Shown here piece after piece: positions 8,984 through 16,184 of a DNA stretch of 64,000 nt (position 1 is its first letter; every line of letters begins with the position of its first letter). Source of the stretch: CAYPTB01 sp964413535 (GTDB lineage Bacteria; Planctomycetota; UBA1135; GCA-002686595); contig CAYPTB010000008.1 of NCBI GenBank assembly GCA_964413535.1, positions 124,001 to 188,000 on the forward strand. Direction: 5' to 3'. A program made the translations under genes and the position numbers. The notes under the pieces are model-generated. The model was given only the letters and a program-made list of their open reading frames with translations, had not been told where the DNA came from and did not search any database.

Positions 8984-10317
8984 GCTCCATCCGCACGGCG
9001 GCTTGGCGGGTGTTGCGCTCCGGGGCCCTCGCCCCCCTGCGTCTGGTGGACGCCGAGGCCGAACGCTCGGGCTTCGACGCGCGCGATCGCGGGCTCCTGC
9101 GTCAACTCGTGGGCACCGAGGTGCGCCGGCGCGGAACCCTGCGCGCCATGGTCCGCGATCTCGCCGTGCGCCAGCCCAAGCCCGAGCTCACCACCCTCTT
9201 GCACCTCGGCCTCGTCCAGCTCTTCTTCCTCGACCGAGTGCCCGACCACGCGGCCGTCTCGGAAACGGTCGACGCGGTGCGCAGCACGCTCGGCGATTCG
9301 CGCGCGAAGCTCGCGAACGCCGTTCTGCGCGAGGCGGTTCGCCGCCGTTGCCCGGGCAGGAGCGGCGACCCGCGACGCGACCTGGAGGGCCGCGACTGGC
9401 ACTGGAGGGAGCCGCTCTTCCACGACCCGAGCGAGCATCCACTCCTGTGGGCCGAAGACGCGCTCTCGATCCCTGCTGCGCTCTTCAAACGCTGGGCGAA
9501 CCGCTATGGCGAGGAACGCGCGCGGGAGCTCGCCCGGACGTTCCTGGAGGAGCCGCCCCTGTCCGTGCGGATCGTTTCGGGCCTCGGAGTCGAGCGGGAC
9601 GCAATCCTCGGAGAGCTCGCCGCCGCTGGTCTCGACCCCCGTCCGACGTCGCACCGAGACGTCGTGCTGCTCCCCCCCGATGCCGTCGGGTCGGCGACCG
9701 CGAGCGACGCGTTCCGTACGGGGCGAATCACCGTTCAGGGCGAGAGCGCGCTGCGAGCGGCGGAACTCGTCGACGCCGTCGAAGGCGAGCGCACGCTCGA
9801 GCTGTGCGCGGCCCCGGGCGGCAAGACCATCGTGCTGGCGGGCCGCGGCGCGCGCGTCGTCGCCATCGACCGCAACCCGAAACGCCTCGCGACGCTCGCG
9901 GAGAACGCCGAGCGGATGCGAGTCGCCGATCGCATCCAGCCCGTGTGCTCCGACGGTGCGGGCGCGCTCACCGATCACCCTTTCGACGCCGTCTTGATCG
10001 ATGCCCCGTGCAGCAACACGGCGATCCTCGGCGCGCGGCCTTCAGCGCGCTGGCGCTTCGGTCCGAAAGCGCAAGGGGAGCTCGTCCTGATCCAGGAGAA
10101 GCTCCTCGAACAGGGAGCCGCGCGGGTGCGCCCCGGCGGCCGGCTCGTGTGGTCGACCTGCAGCATCGAGCCGGAGGAGAACGCCCTTCTGGTCGGCAGG
10201 TTCCTGACCCGCGTCTCGGGCTGGATCGAGGAAGAGCGCCTCGCATCCCTGCCCGATCGCGAACACGGCCCGAGCGACGGCGGCTTCGCCGTCCGGCTCC
10301 GGCGCACGCGGCCGTGA
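8980..10317 (+). CDS. rsmB: 16S rRNA m5C967 methyltransferase
   Basis: 445-residue RsmB (Sun/Fmu). The N-terminal NusB-like RNA-binding domain includes LLRQLVGTEVRRRGTLRAMV and the family phrase RAKLANAVLRE. The C-terminal SAM domain has LCAAPGGKT as the cofactor loop, DAPCSNT (Cys for product release) and WSTCSIEPEEN with the catalytic Cys. Length matches the family. The start overlaps fmt. The stop overlaps an upstream GTG that is one possible start of the next gene. Confidence 0.93.
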   Translation: MSSIRTAAWRVLRSGALAPLRLVDAEAERSGFDARDRGLLRQLVGTEVRRRGTLRAMVRDLAVRQPKPELTTLLHLGLVQLFFLDRVPDHAAVSETVDAVRSTLGDSRAKLANAVLREAVRRRCPGRSGDPRRDLEGRDWHWREPLFHDPSEHPLLWAEDALSIPAALFKRWANRYGEERARELARTFLEEPPLSVRIVSGLGVERDAILGELAAAGLDPRPTSHRDVVLLPPDAVGSATASDAFRTGRITVQGESALRAAELVDAVEGERTLELCAAPGGKTIVLAGRGARVVAIDRNPKRLATLAENAERMRVADRIQPVCSDGAGALTDHPFDAVLIDAPCSNTAILGARPSARWRFGPKAQGELVLIQEKLLEQGAARVRPGGRLVWSTCSIEPEENALLVGRFLTRVSGWIEEERLASLPDREHGPSDGGFAVRLRRTRP

Positions 10318-10379
10318 ACGAGCGCCCCGGGGGGGGACGGGGTGCTCTCGAGACGGGGATCGTGCATCCTCTTCGGGCC

Positions 10380-11009
10380 ATGCCCGAGCATTCGTCGAGG
10401 ACACGTCCTCCGCGCGGAGCTCCCGGCGCCGGACCCGCGGTCGCCGTGGGGCTCCTGCTCCTCGTCGCCATGATCCTCGGCGCGCTCCTGTACGTCGGTC
10501 GCCTGCGCGAGCGCGCAGGATCGGGGCACGCGACGCCCGCCGTCCCCAGCCGTGAACTGCGCGCCCACTCCGAGCGCGTCGATCCCTTCGCTCCGGCGGG
10601 CGCCGAGGAGGAAGAACGCCAGTCCGCCTCCGCCGGAGACTCCGACGATCCTTTCGCTTCGCTCGGTCCCCTGCCGAAACCCGGTGGTCCTCGACCGACG
10701 CGCACGCCCGAGCCGGGCGAGCTCGTCGAGAGCAAGGTGTGGCTCGAGGCCATCGAGCTCTCCGAGATCGCTCGCTGGCGTGTGACGCTCTCCGTCGGAG
10801 ATCGCGAGCAGGGCGACCCGGTCGCCGAGGCGGCGCACCAGAAGGAAGCTCTCGAGCACTATCGGCGCGCCCTCCTGATCTCCGAGGGTTGGGTCGAGCG
10901 CGAGATCTCGCGCTTCGATCCGAGCGATGCCCAGGTACGCACCGTGCTCGCCCGGCGCAAGGTGTGGCAGAAGAAGGTCTCGGAGCTCGCGCGATCCGCC
11001 GCGGAATGA
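10380..11009 (+). CDS. Single-pass membrane protein, unknown function
   Basis: 209 residues. A basic, Pro-rich start is followed by one membrane helix (about residues 20-41, AVAVGLLLLVAMILGALLYV). Then comes a long acidic and proline-rich linker and a C-terminal charged helical region ending in RRKVWQKKVSELARSAAE. It resembles no family I recognise. The start is uncertain: a GTG at 10314 overlaps the rsmB stop as GTGA and would add 22 residues. The ATG at 10380 puts the helix in the usual place. It is last in the fmt-rsmB run and is convergent with the PP2C gene. Confidence 0.7.
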   Translation: MPEHSSRTRPPRGAPGAGPAVAVGLLLLVAMILGALLYVGRLRERAGSGHATPAVPSRELRAHSERVDPFAPAGAEEEERQSASAGDSDDPFASLGPLPKPGGPRPTRTPEPGELVESKVWLEAIELSEIARWRVTLSVGDREQGDPVAEAAHQKEALEHYRRALLISEGWVEREISRFDPSDAQVRTVLARRKVWQKKVSELARSAAE

Positions 11010-11109
11010 CGCTCGGGCACACCGCCGCGTCGGCCTAGTGGTTCGAGTTGGCGATGGGGGGGGCCCTGTCGCCCCTTCCGAATGAGCTCGACTTCTATCG
11101 TCGACTTGG

Positions 11110-11892
11110 TCAGGTCACGGCGTGCGGCGGCCGGAAGACGACGAACGTCAGGTCGTCCGGCTTGGAGGGATGCTCGGCGTCCGGCGACTTCATGCGCTCG
11201 ACGCAGGTCGAAAAGAGCCTTGCGCCGGCTTCCTCGAGGCGGCCCTTGCGCATCAGCTCGACGATCTCTCTCGGATAGAGGTTGTCGGAGAGCCCGTCGC
11301 TGGCGATGAGGAGCGTGTCGTACGCGGCTAGCTCGACCGTCGGTCCGATCTCGATGCGCATGTCGCTCGCGCCGATCACGTTGTAGATGAGGTTGCGGTC
11401 CTCGTGGACCATCGCCTCGTCTTCCTCGATCAAGCCGGCGTGCAGCGCGTAGCCGACGGGGGAATGCGGCACGGCCTCGTGCTTCACGCGACCGCGCAGC
11501 CCGGTGACGAGAACGAGGCTGTCTCCCACGTGGTACGAGCGGATCGAGCGCGCGCTGATCTCCGCCACGGCGAGCGTCGTCGCGCCGCCTTCGAGCTCGA
11601 GCACCGCGCGGTTCGCGCTCTCGATCCCGTTCAAGATCGCGTCGCGCATCCACCCCTCACCCGTTCGGTCGGCGCCCTCGAGCGCATCCTTGAGCGCGAC
11701 CAGGGCGATCCGTGCCGCCTGCTCGCCGCTCGGTCGTCCCCCCACGCCGTCGGCGATCGCGAGCACGCCGGAGGACTCCGACGTCGGGATGAAGGCCATC
11801 GCATCCTCGTTCGGCGTGTCCTTACTCGGACAACGCACCGTCACGAAGACGATGTCGCCGCCGGCGAAGCGGCCAGTCTCGACTCCGGACAT
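11110..11892 (-). CDS. PP2C-type Ser/Thr protein phosphatase
   Basis: About 260 residues with the PPM metal-binding motifs in order: DTPNEDA (motif 1 region), ADGVGGRPSGE (DG of motif 2), SYHVGDSLVLV (GDS), IASDGLSDNL and the final KPDDLTFVV. It should dephosphorylate Ser/Thr residues using two metal ions. The gene follows the zinc-ribbon kinase on the same strand, so the two probably form an antagonistic pair. The start is uncertain. The ATG before SGVETGRF is chosen because it lies 80 bases past the kinase stop. A longer start at 11994 would overlap the kinase by 23 bases and begin with an Arg-rich stretch. Confidence 0.85.
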   Translation of the reverse strand: MSGVETGRFAGGDIVFVTVRCPSKDTPNEDAMAFIPTSESSGVLAIADGVGGRPSGEQAARIALVALKDALEGADRTGEGWMRDAILNGIESANRAVLELEGGATTLAVAEISARSIRSYHVGDSLVLVTGLRGRVKHEAVPHSPVGYALHAGLIEEDEAMVHEDRNLIYNVIGASDMRIEIGPTVELAAYDTLLIASDGLSDNLYPREIVELMRKGRLEEAGARLFSTCVERMKSPDAEHPSKPDDLTFVVFRPPHAVT

Positions 11893-11971
11893 GTCCCGTT
11901 CGAAGTAGAGCGCCGGAGTGTGTATCGCCGCAGGTTCGGTCAAGCGGTCGGGTCGGCGTCGCACCGGACCC

Positions 11972-13291
11972 TCATCGACCGACTCCGGTACCACACCAGG
12001 GACACCAATCCCAGAACTCGCGCACGATTCCAGAGCTGCAGCGCCCGCACCGACCCTTCGCCTCCTCGATCGCCCACTTCCGCCGCACTTTGGTGTTGCA
12101 CCACGGGCAATAGCGCATGAAGGGCATGAGGTCGCGGCGCGAACAGCTCGAGTTCGAGCACCGAGCCGTGTAGCGCCGGTCCGTGTAGGTGCGCTCGCTC
12201 ACCGGTCCGATGAGCCCTCCATAGCACCAGGCGCAGAAGCGCCAGTCCGACTTGACTCCCCGCTTGCAGCGCGGGCACTGGGCTGGAAAGCGCACGTCGC
12301 CGCGGTGGGCCTGTCGCTCGACGCCGCACCAGGGACAGTGGTGCATCGTCTCGGCGATCGGCCCGCTGCAGCGTTCGCAGGCATGGCTCGTCTCGAGCGC
12401 CTTGCCGAACTGGCGCTGGAACTGGCGGCGCCGGATCGTCTTCCAGTCGCGCTTCGCCGCCCGGCTCGACGTCTTGCGCGACGAGCGGCGCGACGCCTGG
12501 GTGAGTGCGCGGCTCTTCACGCGGCGGAACGCTTCGAGCATGTGGCGAGCGTTCTGGAAGCGTGCCCGTGCGTCGACCTCCGTGGCACGCCGCACGAGGG
12601 CCAGGAGATCGGGGTGCACCTTGCCCTTGATCTTCTCGTAGCTCGGGAACGGCCAATCGAAGGGCCACTCCGGCGTCTCGCCGGCGAGCATGCGGTAGAT
12701 CACGAGTCCGGCCGAGAAGACGTCCGATCGCAGGGATGGATGGCCCATGGCCTGCTCGGGCGCGACGAAGCCGAGCGTTCCCGTGCCTTCGGCCTTCAAC
12801 GTGTGCTGGGCGACCTTCGCGATGCCGAAGTCCGCCAGGCGCAGCTTGTCGTGGTCGAAGAGGATCAGGTTCTCCGGCTTGACGTCGCAGTGGATGATCC
12901 CGCGGTCGTGCGCGTAGGCGAGGGCTTCGAGCATCTGCTCGATCCACCCGAGCACCGTGCGCAGCGGAGCCCGGCGCCCGAGCCGCGTCTCGAGGCTGCC
13001 CGCGCCGAGCGGGTAGACGATCAGGAAGTGGTCGTCGACGAACGAAGCCGTCTTGATGGGGAGGATGTTGGGATGATCGAGGCGCGCCGTCATGCGCACT
13101 TCCTTGCGGAAGAGCTCGAGCGTCGCCTTGTCGACGTAGCGGTCGTGCGGGATCTTGATCGCGACGGAGATCCCCTCGATCGTGTCGTGCGCCCGGAAGA
13201 CGTTCGCGAAACCGCCGCGCGCAATCCGGTTCTGCACCCGGTACTTGCCGAGGACCTGACGCGCACGGATCTCGTTCTTCCCGCTCGACAA
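11972..13291 (-). CDS. Ser/Thr protein kinase with C-terminal zinc-ribbon array
   Basis: 439 residues from a TTG at 13291, which has GGAG 7 bases upstream. Kinase domain: ARGGFANVF glycine loop, VAIK lysine (45), HCDVKPEN catalytic loop (Asp136), DFG at 154-156, APEQ. The HRD arginine is Cys, so this is a non-RD kinase. After a basic linker (about 258-300) come eight Cys-x2/4-Cys pairs (305/308, 319/322, 339/342, 353/356, 378/383, 395/398, 415/418, 430/433), enough for four zinc ribbons, several with CPWC. There is no membrane helix, so it is cytoplasmic. A longer frame to an ATG at 13561 adds 90 Arg/Gly/Ser residues that look non-coding. The PP2C gene follows. Confidence 0.85.
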   Translation of the reverse strand: MSSGKNEIRARQVLGKYRVQNRIARGGFANVFRAHDTIEGISVAIKIPHDRYVDKATLELFRKEVRMTARLDHPNILPIKTASFVDDHFLIVYPLGAGSLETRLGRRAPLRTVLGWIEQMLEALAYAHDRGIIHCDVKPENLILFDHDKLRLADFGIAKVAQHTLKAEGTGTLGFVAPEQAMGHPSLRSDVFSAGLVIYRMLAGETPEWPFDWPFPSYEKIKGKVHPDLLALVRRATEVDARARFQNARHMLEAFRRVKSRALTQASRRSSRKTSSRAAKRDWKTIRRRQFQRQFGKALETSHACERCSGPIAETMHHCPWCGVERQAHRGDVRFPAQCPRCKRGVKSDWRFCAWCYGGLIGPVSERTYTDRRYTARCSNSSCSRRDLMPFMRYCPWCNTKVRRKWAIEEAKGRCGRCSSGIVREFWDWCPWCGTGVGR

Positions 13292-13608
13292 GAGGCTGCT
13301 CCGACACCACCCCGCCCGCGGGGCTTCCTCTGAATCGGGCCGCTTCGCAGCGCGAGTAGCCGCTCCAGAGGGGCGACGATGGTAAACGACGGACGCGCGC
13401 CGGGCGGGTCGGTTTCGCAGTTCGGTCCCCGATCCGTTCGGCCCGCCTCTTCGTTCCGCCGAAGGTTCGCCCGAGGACTCGCGGTCCGCAGCCGAGCGGC
13501 GGGGTCGATGGTCGCGCGCCCCTCCCGTAGTGACGCCGAGCGAGCCCGGCTCCGTCCGCACGCCACGCCACCGAGCGCTCGCAGTCGGTGTGCTACAAGT
13601 TCCGGCCC
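13292..13608. other. Divergent intergenic region
   Basis: 317 bases between the minus-strand kinase and the plus-strand isomerase. I see the GGAG Shine-Dalgarno of the kinase at 13299-13302 and the -10-like element of the isomerase near 13590-13599. The translated frames here are Arg/Ser/Gly-rich with no recognisable protein, and I see no convincing repeat or RNA gene. Confidence 0.5.
13589..13599 (+). promoter_or_regulatory. Extended -10-like element before the isomerase gene
   Basis: TGTGCTACAAG has the same layout as TGTGCTATAAA at 5934-5944. It ends 9 bases before the GTG at 13609, which suggests a leaderless transcript. It also argues against the alternative in-frame GTG at 13588, which would lie within the promoter. 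Confidence 0.35.
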
Positions 13609-14595
13609 GTGTTCCGGCTGGCCTACAACACGAACGGCCTCGCCCACCACCGCCTGCTCGACGCGCTGCGGCTCCTCGCCGAGCTCGGCTACGAGGGCAT
13701 CGCCATCACGCCCGATGTCGGCGTGCTCGACCCCTACGACCTCGATCCGCGGGCGGTCGCGGATGCTCGCCGCTGGGCGGAGGATCTCGGACTCGCCATC
13801 GCGATCGAGACCGGCGCCCGCTTCGTGCTCGACGCGAAGCGCAAGCACTACCCCACCCTCCTCGAGGAGGCCGCGGAGGAGCGCGCCCGCCGGATCGACT
13901 TCTTGCGCCGCTGCATCGATCTCGCTGCCGACCTCGACGCCGAGGTCGTCTCGCTCTGGTCGGGTCGCTCTCCCGACGGCGTCCGCGCGGATGGAGGCGA
14001 CGCCGGGGAGCGGGACGCGGGATCACGTGTGCAGGGAGCCGTCGCTCCGCGCGAGCGCGAGCTCCCGGCGCTCTCGAAGGAGCCGCGGGCGAAAGGATCG
14101 GCCGTGGACGTCCATGCCGCCCGCGAGCGCGCCTGGGATCGGCTCGTCTCCGGCCTCACGGAGCTCCAGGCCTACGGCGCCGAGCGCGGCGTCGCTCTGG
14201 CCTTCGAGCCCGAGCCCGGCATGTTCATCGAGCGCCCCGCCGGCTACGAAGAGCTCGTGGCGCGCCTCGGTTCCGTGGGCGACACGCTCGGGCTGTGCCT
14301 CGACGTCGGCCACCTGCACTGCACCGGCGACCTCCCTGCGCCCGACGTCATTCGCCGCCTCGGGAACCGCCTCCTGCAGGTGCACCTCGACGACATCCGC
14401 GGCGGCGTGCACGAGCACCTGATGTTCGGTCAGGGCGACCTGGACCTCCCCGGCGTCCTCGACGCGCTGCTCGAGGTCGGCTACGACGGCCTCGCCGCCG
14501 TGGAGCTCTCGCGCGACAGCCACCGCGGCGCCCAAGCCGCCGCCGAGGCCCTCGAGCACCTCCACCGTGCGCTAGCCACCGGTAGGCGATCTTGA
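13609..14595 (+). CDS. Xylose-isomerase-like TIM-barrel protein (sugar phosphate isomerase/epimerase family)
   Basis: 328 residues of the AP-endonuclease-2/xylose-isomerase-like fold. The start FRLAYNTNGLAHH forms the first strand. Likely divalent-metal ligands are Glu in AFEPEPGMF, Asp and His in LCLDVGHLHC, His in VHLDDIRGGVHEH and Glu in AVELSRDS. An insertion of low-complexity sequence (around GDAGERDAGSRVQG) separates strands 3 and 4. Family members isomerise or epimerise sugars or cyclitols; the substrate is not evident, and no sugar-catabolic genes adjoin it. A GTG seven codons earlier (13588) is the alternative start. Confidence 0.82.
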   Translation: MFRLAYNTNGLAHHRLLDALRLLAELGYEGIAITPDVGVLDPYDLDPRAVADARRWAEDLGLAIAIETGARFVLDAKRKHYPTLLEEAAEERARRIDFLRRCIDLAADLDAEVVSLWSGRSPDGVRADGGDAGERDAGSRVQGAVAPRERELPALSKEPRAKGSAVDVHAARERAWDRLVSGLTELQAYGAERGVALAFEPEPGMFIERPAGYEELVARLGSVGDTLGLCLDVGHLHCTGDLPAPDVIRRLGNRLLQVHLDDIRGGVHEHLMFGQGDLDLPGVLDALLEVGYDGLAAVELSRDSHRGAQAAAEALEHLHRALATGRRS

Positions 14596-14720
14596 CCCGA
14601 ACCCAGGGGCGTGCGCGAGAGTAGCGAGCCTACACAACGCCAAGCGAAGCCCCGCTTACCCTCCTCTGGGCTTGTCGGTGGAGAGTGGCCCTCGTGCCGA
14701 GCGACGCGCGCAGAGCCGCA

Positions 14721-14766
14721 CGCCAAGCTGTTGGCGCAGAACGATTACGTTTGGCGTTCGCGCCAA
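14721..14766. repeat. Paired hairpins with identical stems (CGCCAA/TTGGCG)
   Basis: CGCCAA-GCTG-TTGGCG at 14721-14736 is followed by TTGGCG-TTCG-CGCCAA at 14751-14766, so the same 6-bp stem appears twice in opposite arrangement. The second loop is TTCG on the plus strand. The structure covers the last codons of the low-GC zinc-finger gene (stop at 14745) and the sequence just beyond. Another CGCCAA lies at 14639-14644. It may act as a terminator or processing site, or mark the edge of the low-GC island. Confidence 0.5.
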
Positions 14767-15458
14767 GGTAACTTGACATTCTTCTTGATCACAGGAAGTG
14801 TACCATCTGGTTGAAGCCCGGCTCGCTTTACCGTCGTTGAGTGATGAGAGGCTACGTAGTAGAGCCACTGACAGCCAGCGAACGCAAACTCATATATGTG
14901 AGCACCTTGGTCCTGGCATAGGAGTGGCGAAAAAACCGTCTCCCACCAGACCCTTCCATCAACGGGCGATCTCATCGCGAAACAGAGTATCGGGTAGTCA
15001 AAGGGTTCTCCCGGATCCTGGTTCAGAACGAGTGATGCGAGGTGGTGTGAATGTTGTTGTCCCAATTCCACTGAGGCAAAGTGTTGATGGGTAGCAAAGT
15101 GAGCCCGCAGCAGAACGCTCAGATGGAATAGTTTGAAAGCAGAATAGTCAGGTACGTTAAGGAGGGCGTCGGTCTGAGTCTCGAGCAAGGATAGAGGCCG
15201 GCTGTCAAACCAGTACTCTTTGAAAGGAGTCTCGTACGTTGTGTTGATGAGCCCCTCGCAATTGAGGCAGAGCATGTATTCCATCCATCCTTTCTGGATC
15301 TTCCATGCTCTCTCAGCCGAGGCCGACTCAAACTCCATCATCTTGTGCCCCGGGCCATAGACTGGGCCGAAAGCAAACTCCGGGATCACGTGCGACTTGC
15401 AGAGAGGACCGTGGACACCGCACAGCTTGCACGAGCCCGTGACGCTCTTGTCTCCCAA
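14745..15458 (-). CDS. Zinc-binding HNH-like protein in low-GC island
   Basis: 237 residues from a TTG at 15458, which has a perfect AGGAGG five bases upstream. A longer frame to 15644 lacks this signal. N-terminal zinc motif: Cys10, Cys13, Cys20 and His23 (CKLCGVHGPLCKSHVIPEF), then Cys64 and Cys67 (YMLCLNC). The pattern C-x2-C-x6-C-x2-H-[VI]-IP followed later by C-x2-C is widespread in uncharacterised proteins related to HNH nucleases; the catalytic His-Asn-His set is not clear here. The rest, with FHLSVLLRAHFATHQHF and C-terminal aromatic segments, is unfamiliar. GC content is visibly lower than in the flanks. It follows an unknown gene on the same strand by 71 bases, probably cotranscribed. 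Confidence 0.75.
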   Translation of the reverse strand: MGDKSVTGSCKLCGVHGPLCKSHVIPEFAFGPVYGPGHKMMEFESASAERAWKIQKGWMEYMLCLNCEGLINTTYETPFKEYWFDSRPLSLLETQTDALLNVPDYSAFKLFHLSVLLRAHFATHQHFASVELGQQHSHHLASLVLNQDPGEPFDYPILCFAMRSPVDGRVWWETVFSPLLCQDQGAHIYEFAFAGCQWLYYVASHHSTTVKRAGLQPDGTLPVIKKNVKLPWRERQT

Positions 15459-15463
15459 ATCAT

Positions 15464-15469
15464 CCTCCT
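15464..15469 (-). promoter_or_regulatory. Perfect Shine-Dalgarno deciding a TTG start
   Basis: AGGAGG on the minus strand lies 5 bases before TTG at 15458. It is the strongest ribosome-binding site noticed in the window and is the reason for preferring this start over the upstream ATG codons. Confidence 0.7.
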
Positions 15470-15529
15470 GGCAAAGCAAGCTTCGTGTGCCCACATCGCG
15501 CATCACAGGATGGAGACATGGATGATCTC

Positions 15530-16057
15530 TTAGATCATCCAGCCGAAAACTAAGATTCCAAGGAGGCTGCCCGCGCATCCTCGTCGCTGCGCCCGGGCCT
15601 GTTTTCTTTGTGCGAGACGCTGAGCTATTATCTCTTTCCAGCACCTAGTCGCGACGTCATCCAGGTCCGGAACACTGCCTAATGGGCCTAGGCTGGTGAG
15701 GACCGAGGCAACAATCACGTCTTTATCGAGAGCTTCTCGTGATGACTGAAGGAGCACGTCGACTACTTGCCCAACCAGTACTCTCAGGTCGTTTGGCATC
15801 TGAGGGATTGCAGCGCGAACTTTTCGAACCGCATTGTCCGCGTTGATCTTTTCGAGGATCTCTCCAATGAGCAAGAACGCTTCACCAGCATCAAGTTGAG
15901 ATCCATCACCGAGCCCCCGAACTGCAAGGGTTGATCTAACTTGATCCCAAACATGTAGGAAGTCCGGCGCGGGTTCGCCGTAGCTGAGTGGCATCTGCAA
16001 GGTGAGCCGGAGAGCATCCTCCAAATGCTTGGGGAGTGGACGATACGCGTCAGGCAT
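15530..16057 (-). CDS. Hypothetical protein, first gene of the low-GC island
   Basis: 175 residues from the ATG before PDAYRPLPKHLEDAL, which has GGTGA five bases upstream. A GTG at 16108 or ATG at 16096 would extend it by 17 or 13 residues. The protein is mostly helical with no recognised domain. It ends in a basic stretch (AQRLAQRKQARAQRRG) and a short hydrophobic tail (SLLGILVFGWMI) that could associate with a membrane. Codon use and GC are unlike the neighbours, consistent with transfer together with the zinc-finger gene downstream. A palindrome lies upstream at 16163-16178. I cannot assign a function. Confidence 0.65.
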   Translation of the reverse strand: MPDAYRPLPKHLEDALRLTLQMPLSYGEPAPDFLHVWDQVRSTLAVRGLGDGSQLDAGEAFLLIGEILEKINADNAVRKVRAAIPQMPNDLRVLVGQVVDVLLQSSREALDKDVIVASVLTSLGPLGSVPDLDDVATRCWKEIIAQRLAQRKQARAQRRGCAGSLLGILVFGWMI

Positions 16058-16162
16058 TGGGTTCACCGCGCTTCTTGACTCTTGCCCCGCAGCCATGACT
16101 ACAGTCACGGAGCCTGTGCCCTCAATCAGGAGCGCTCTATGTACCGTGCTCGAAGGTGTTTT

Positions 16163-16178
16163 GCTGACATTTGTCAGC
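16163..16178. promoter_or_regulatory. Perfect palindrome upstream of the island operon (operator-like)
   Basis: GCTGACA-TT-TGTCAGC is a perfect 7-bp inverted repeat with a 2-base centre. It lies between the stop of the LeuA-family gene (16185) and the first gene of the low-GC island. The spacing suits an operator bound by a dimeric regulator. No T-run follows it in the minus-strand direction, so it is less likely to be a terminator. Confidence 0.4.
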
Positions 16179-16184
16179 GACCCC

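Noticed and set aside
13292..13561. N-terminal extension of the zinc-ribbon kinase
   Set aside because: 90 residues of Arg/Gly/Ser-rich sequence; a TTG with GGAG at proper spacing lies just before the kinase domain.
14600..14770. Integron attC-like site at the low-GC island edge
   Set aside because: Hairpins are present, but I do not see matched RYYYAAC and GTTRRRY core sites, and no integrase is in the window.
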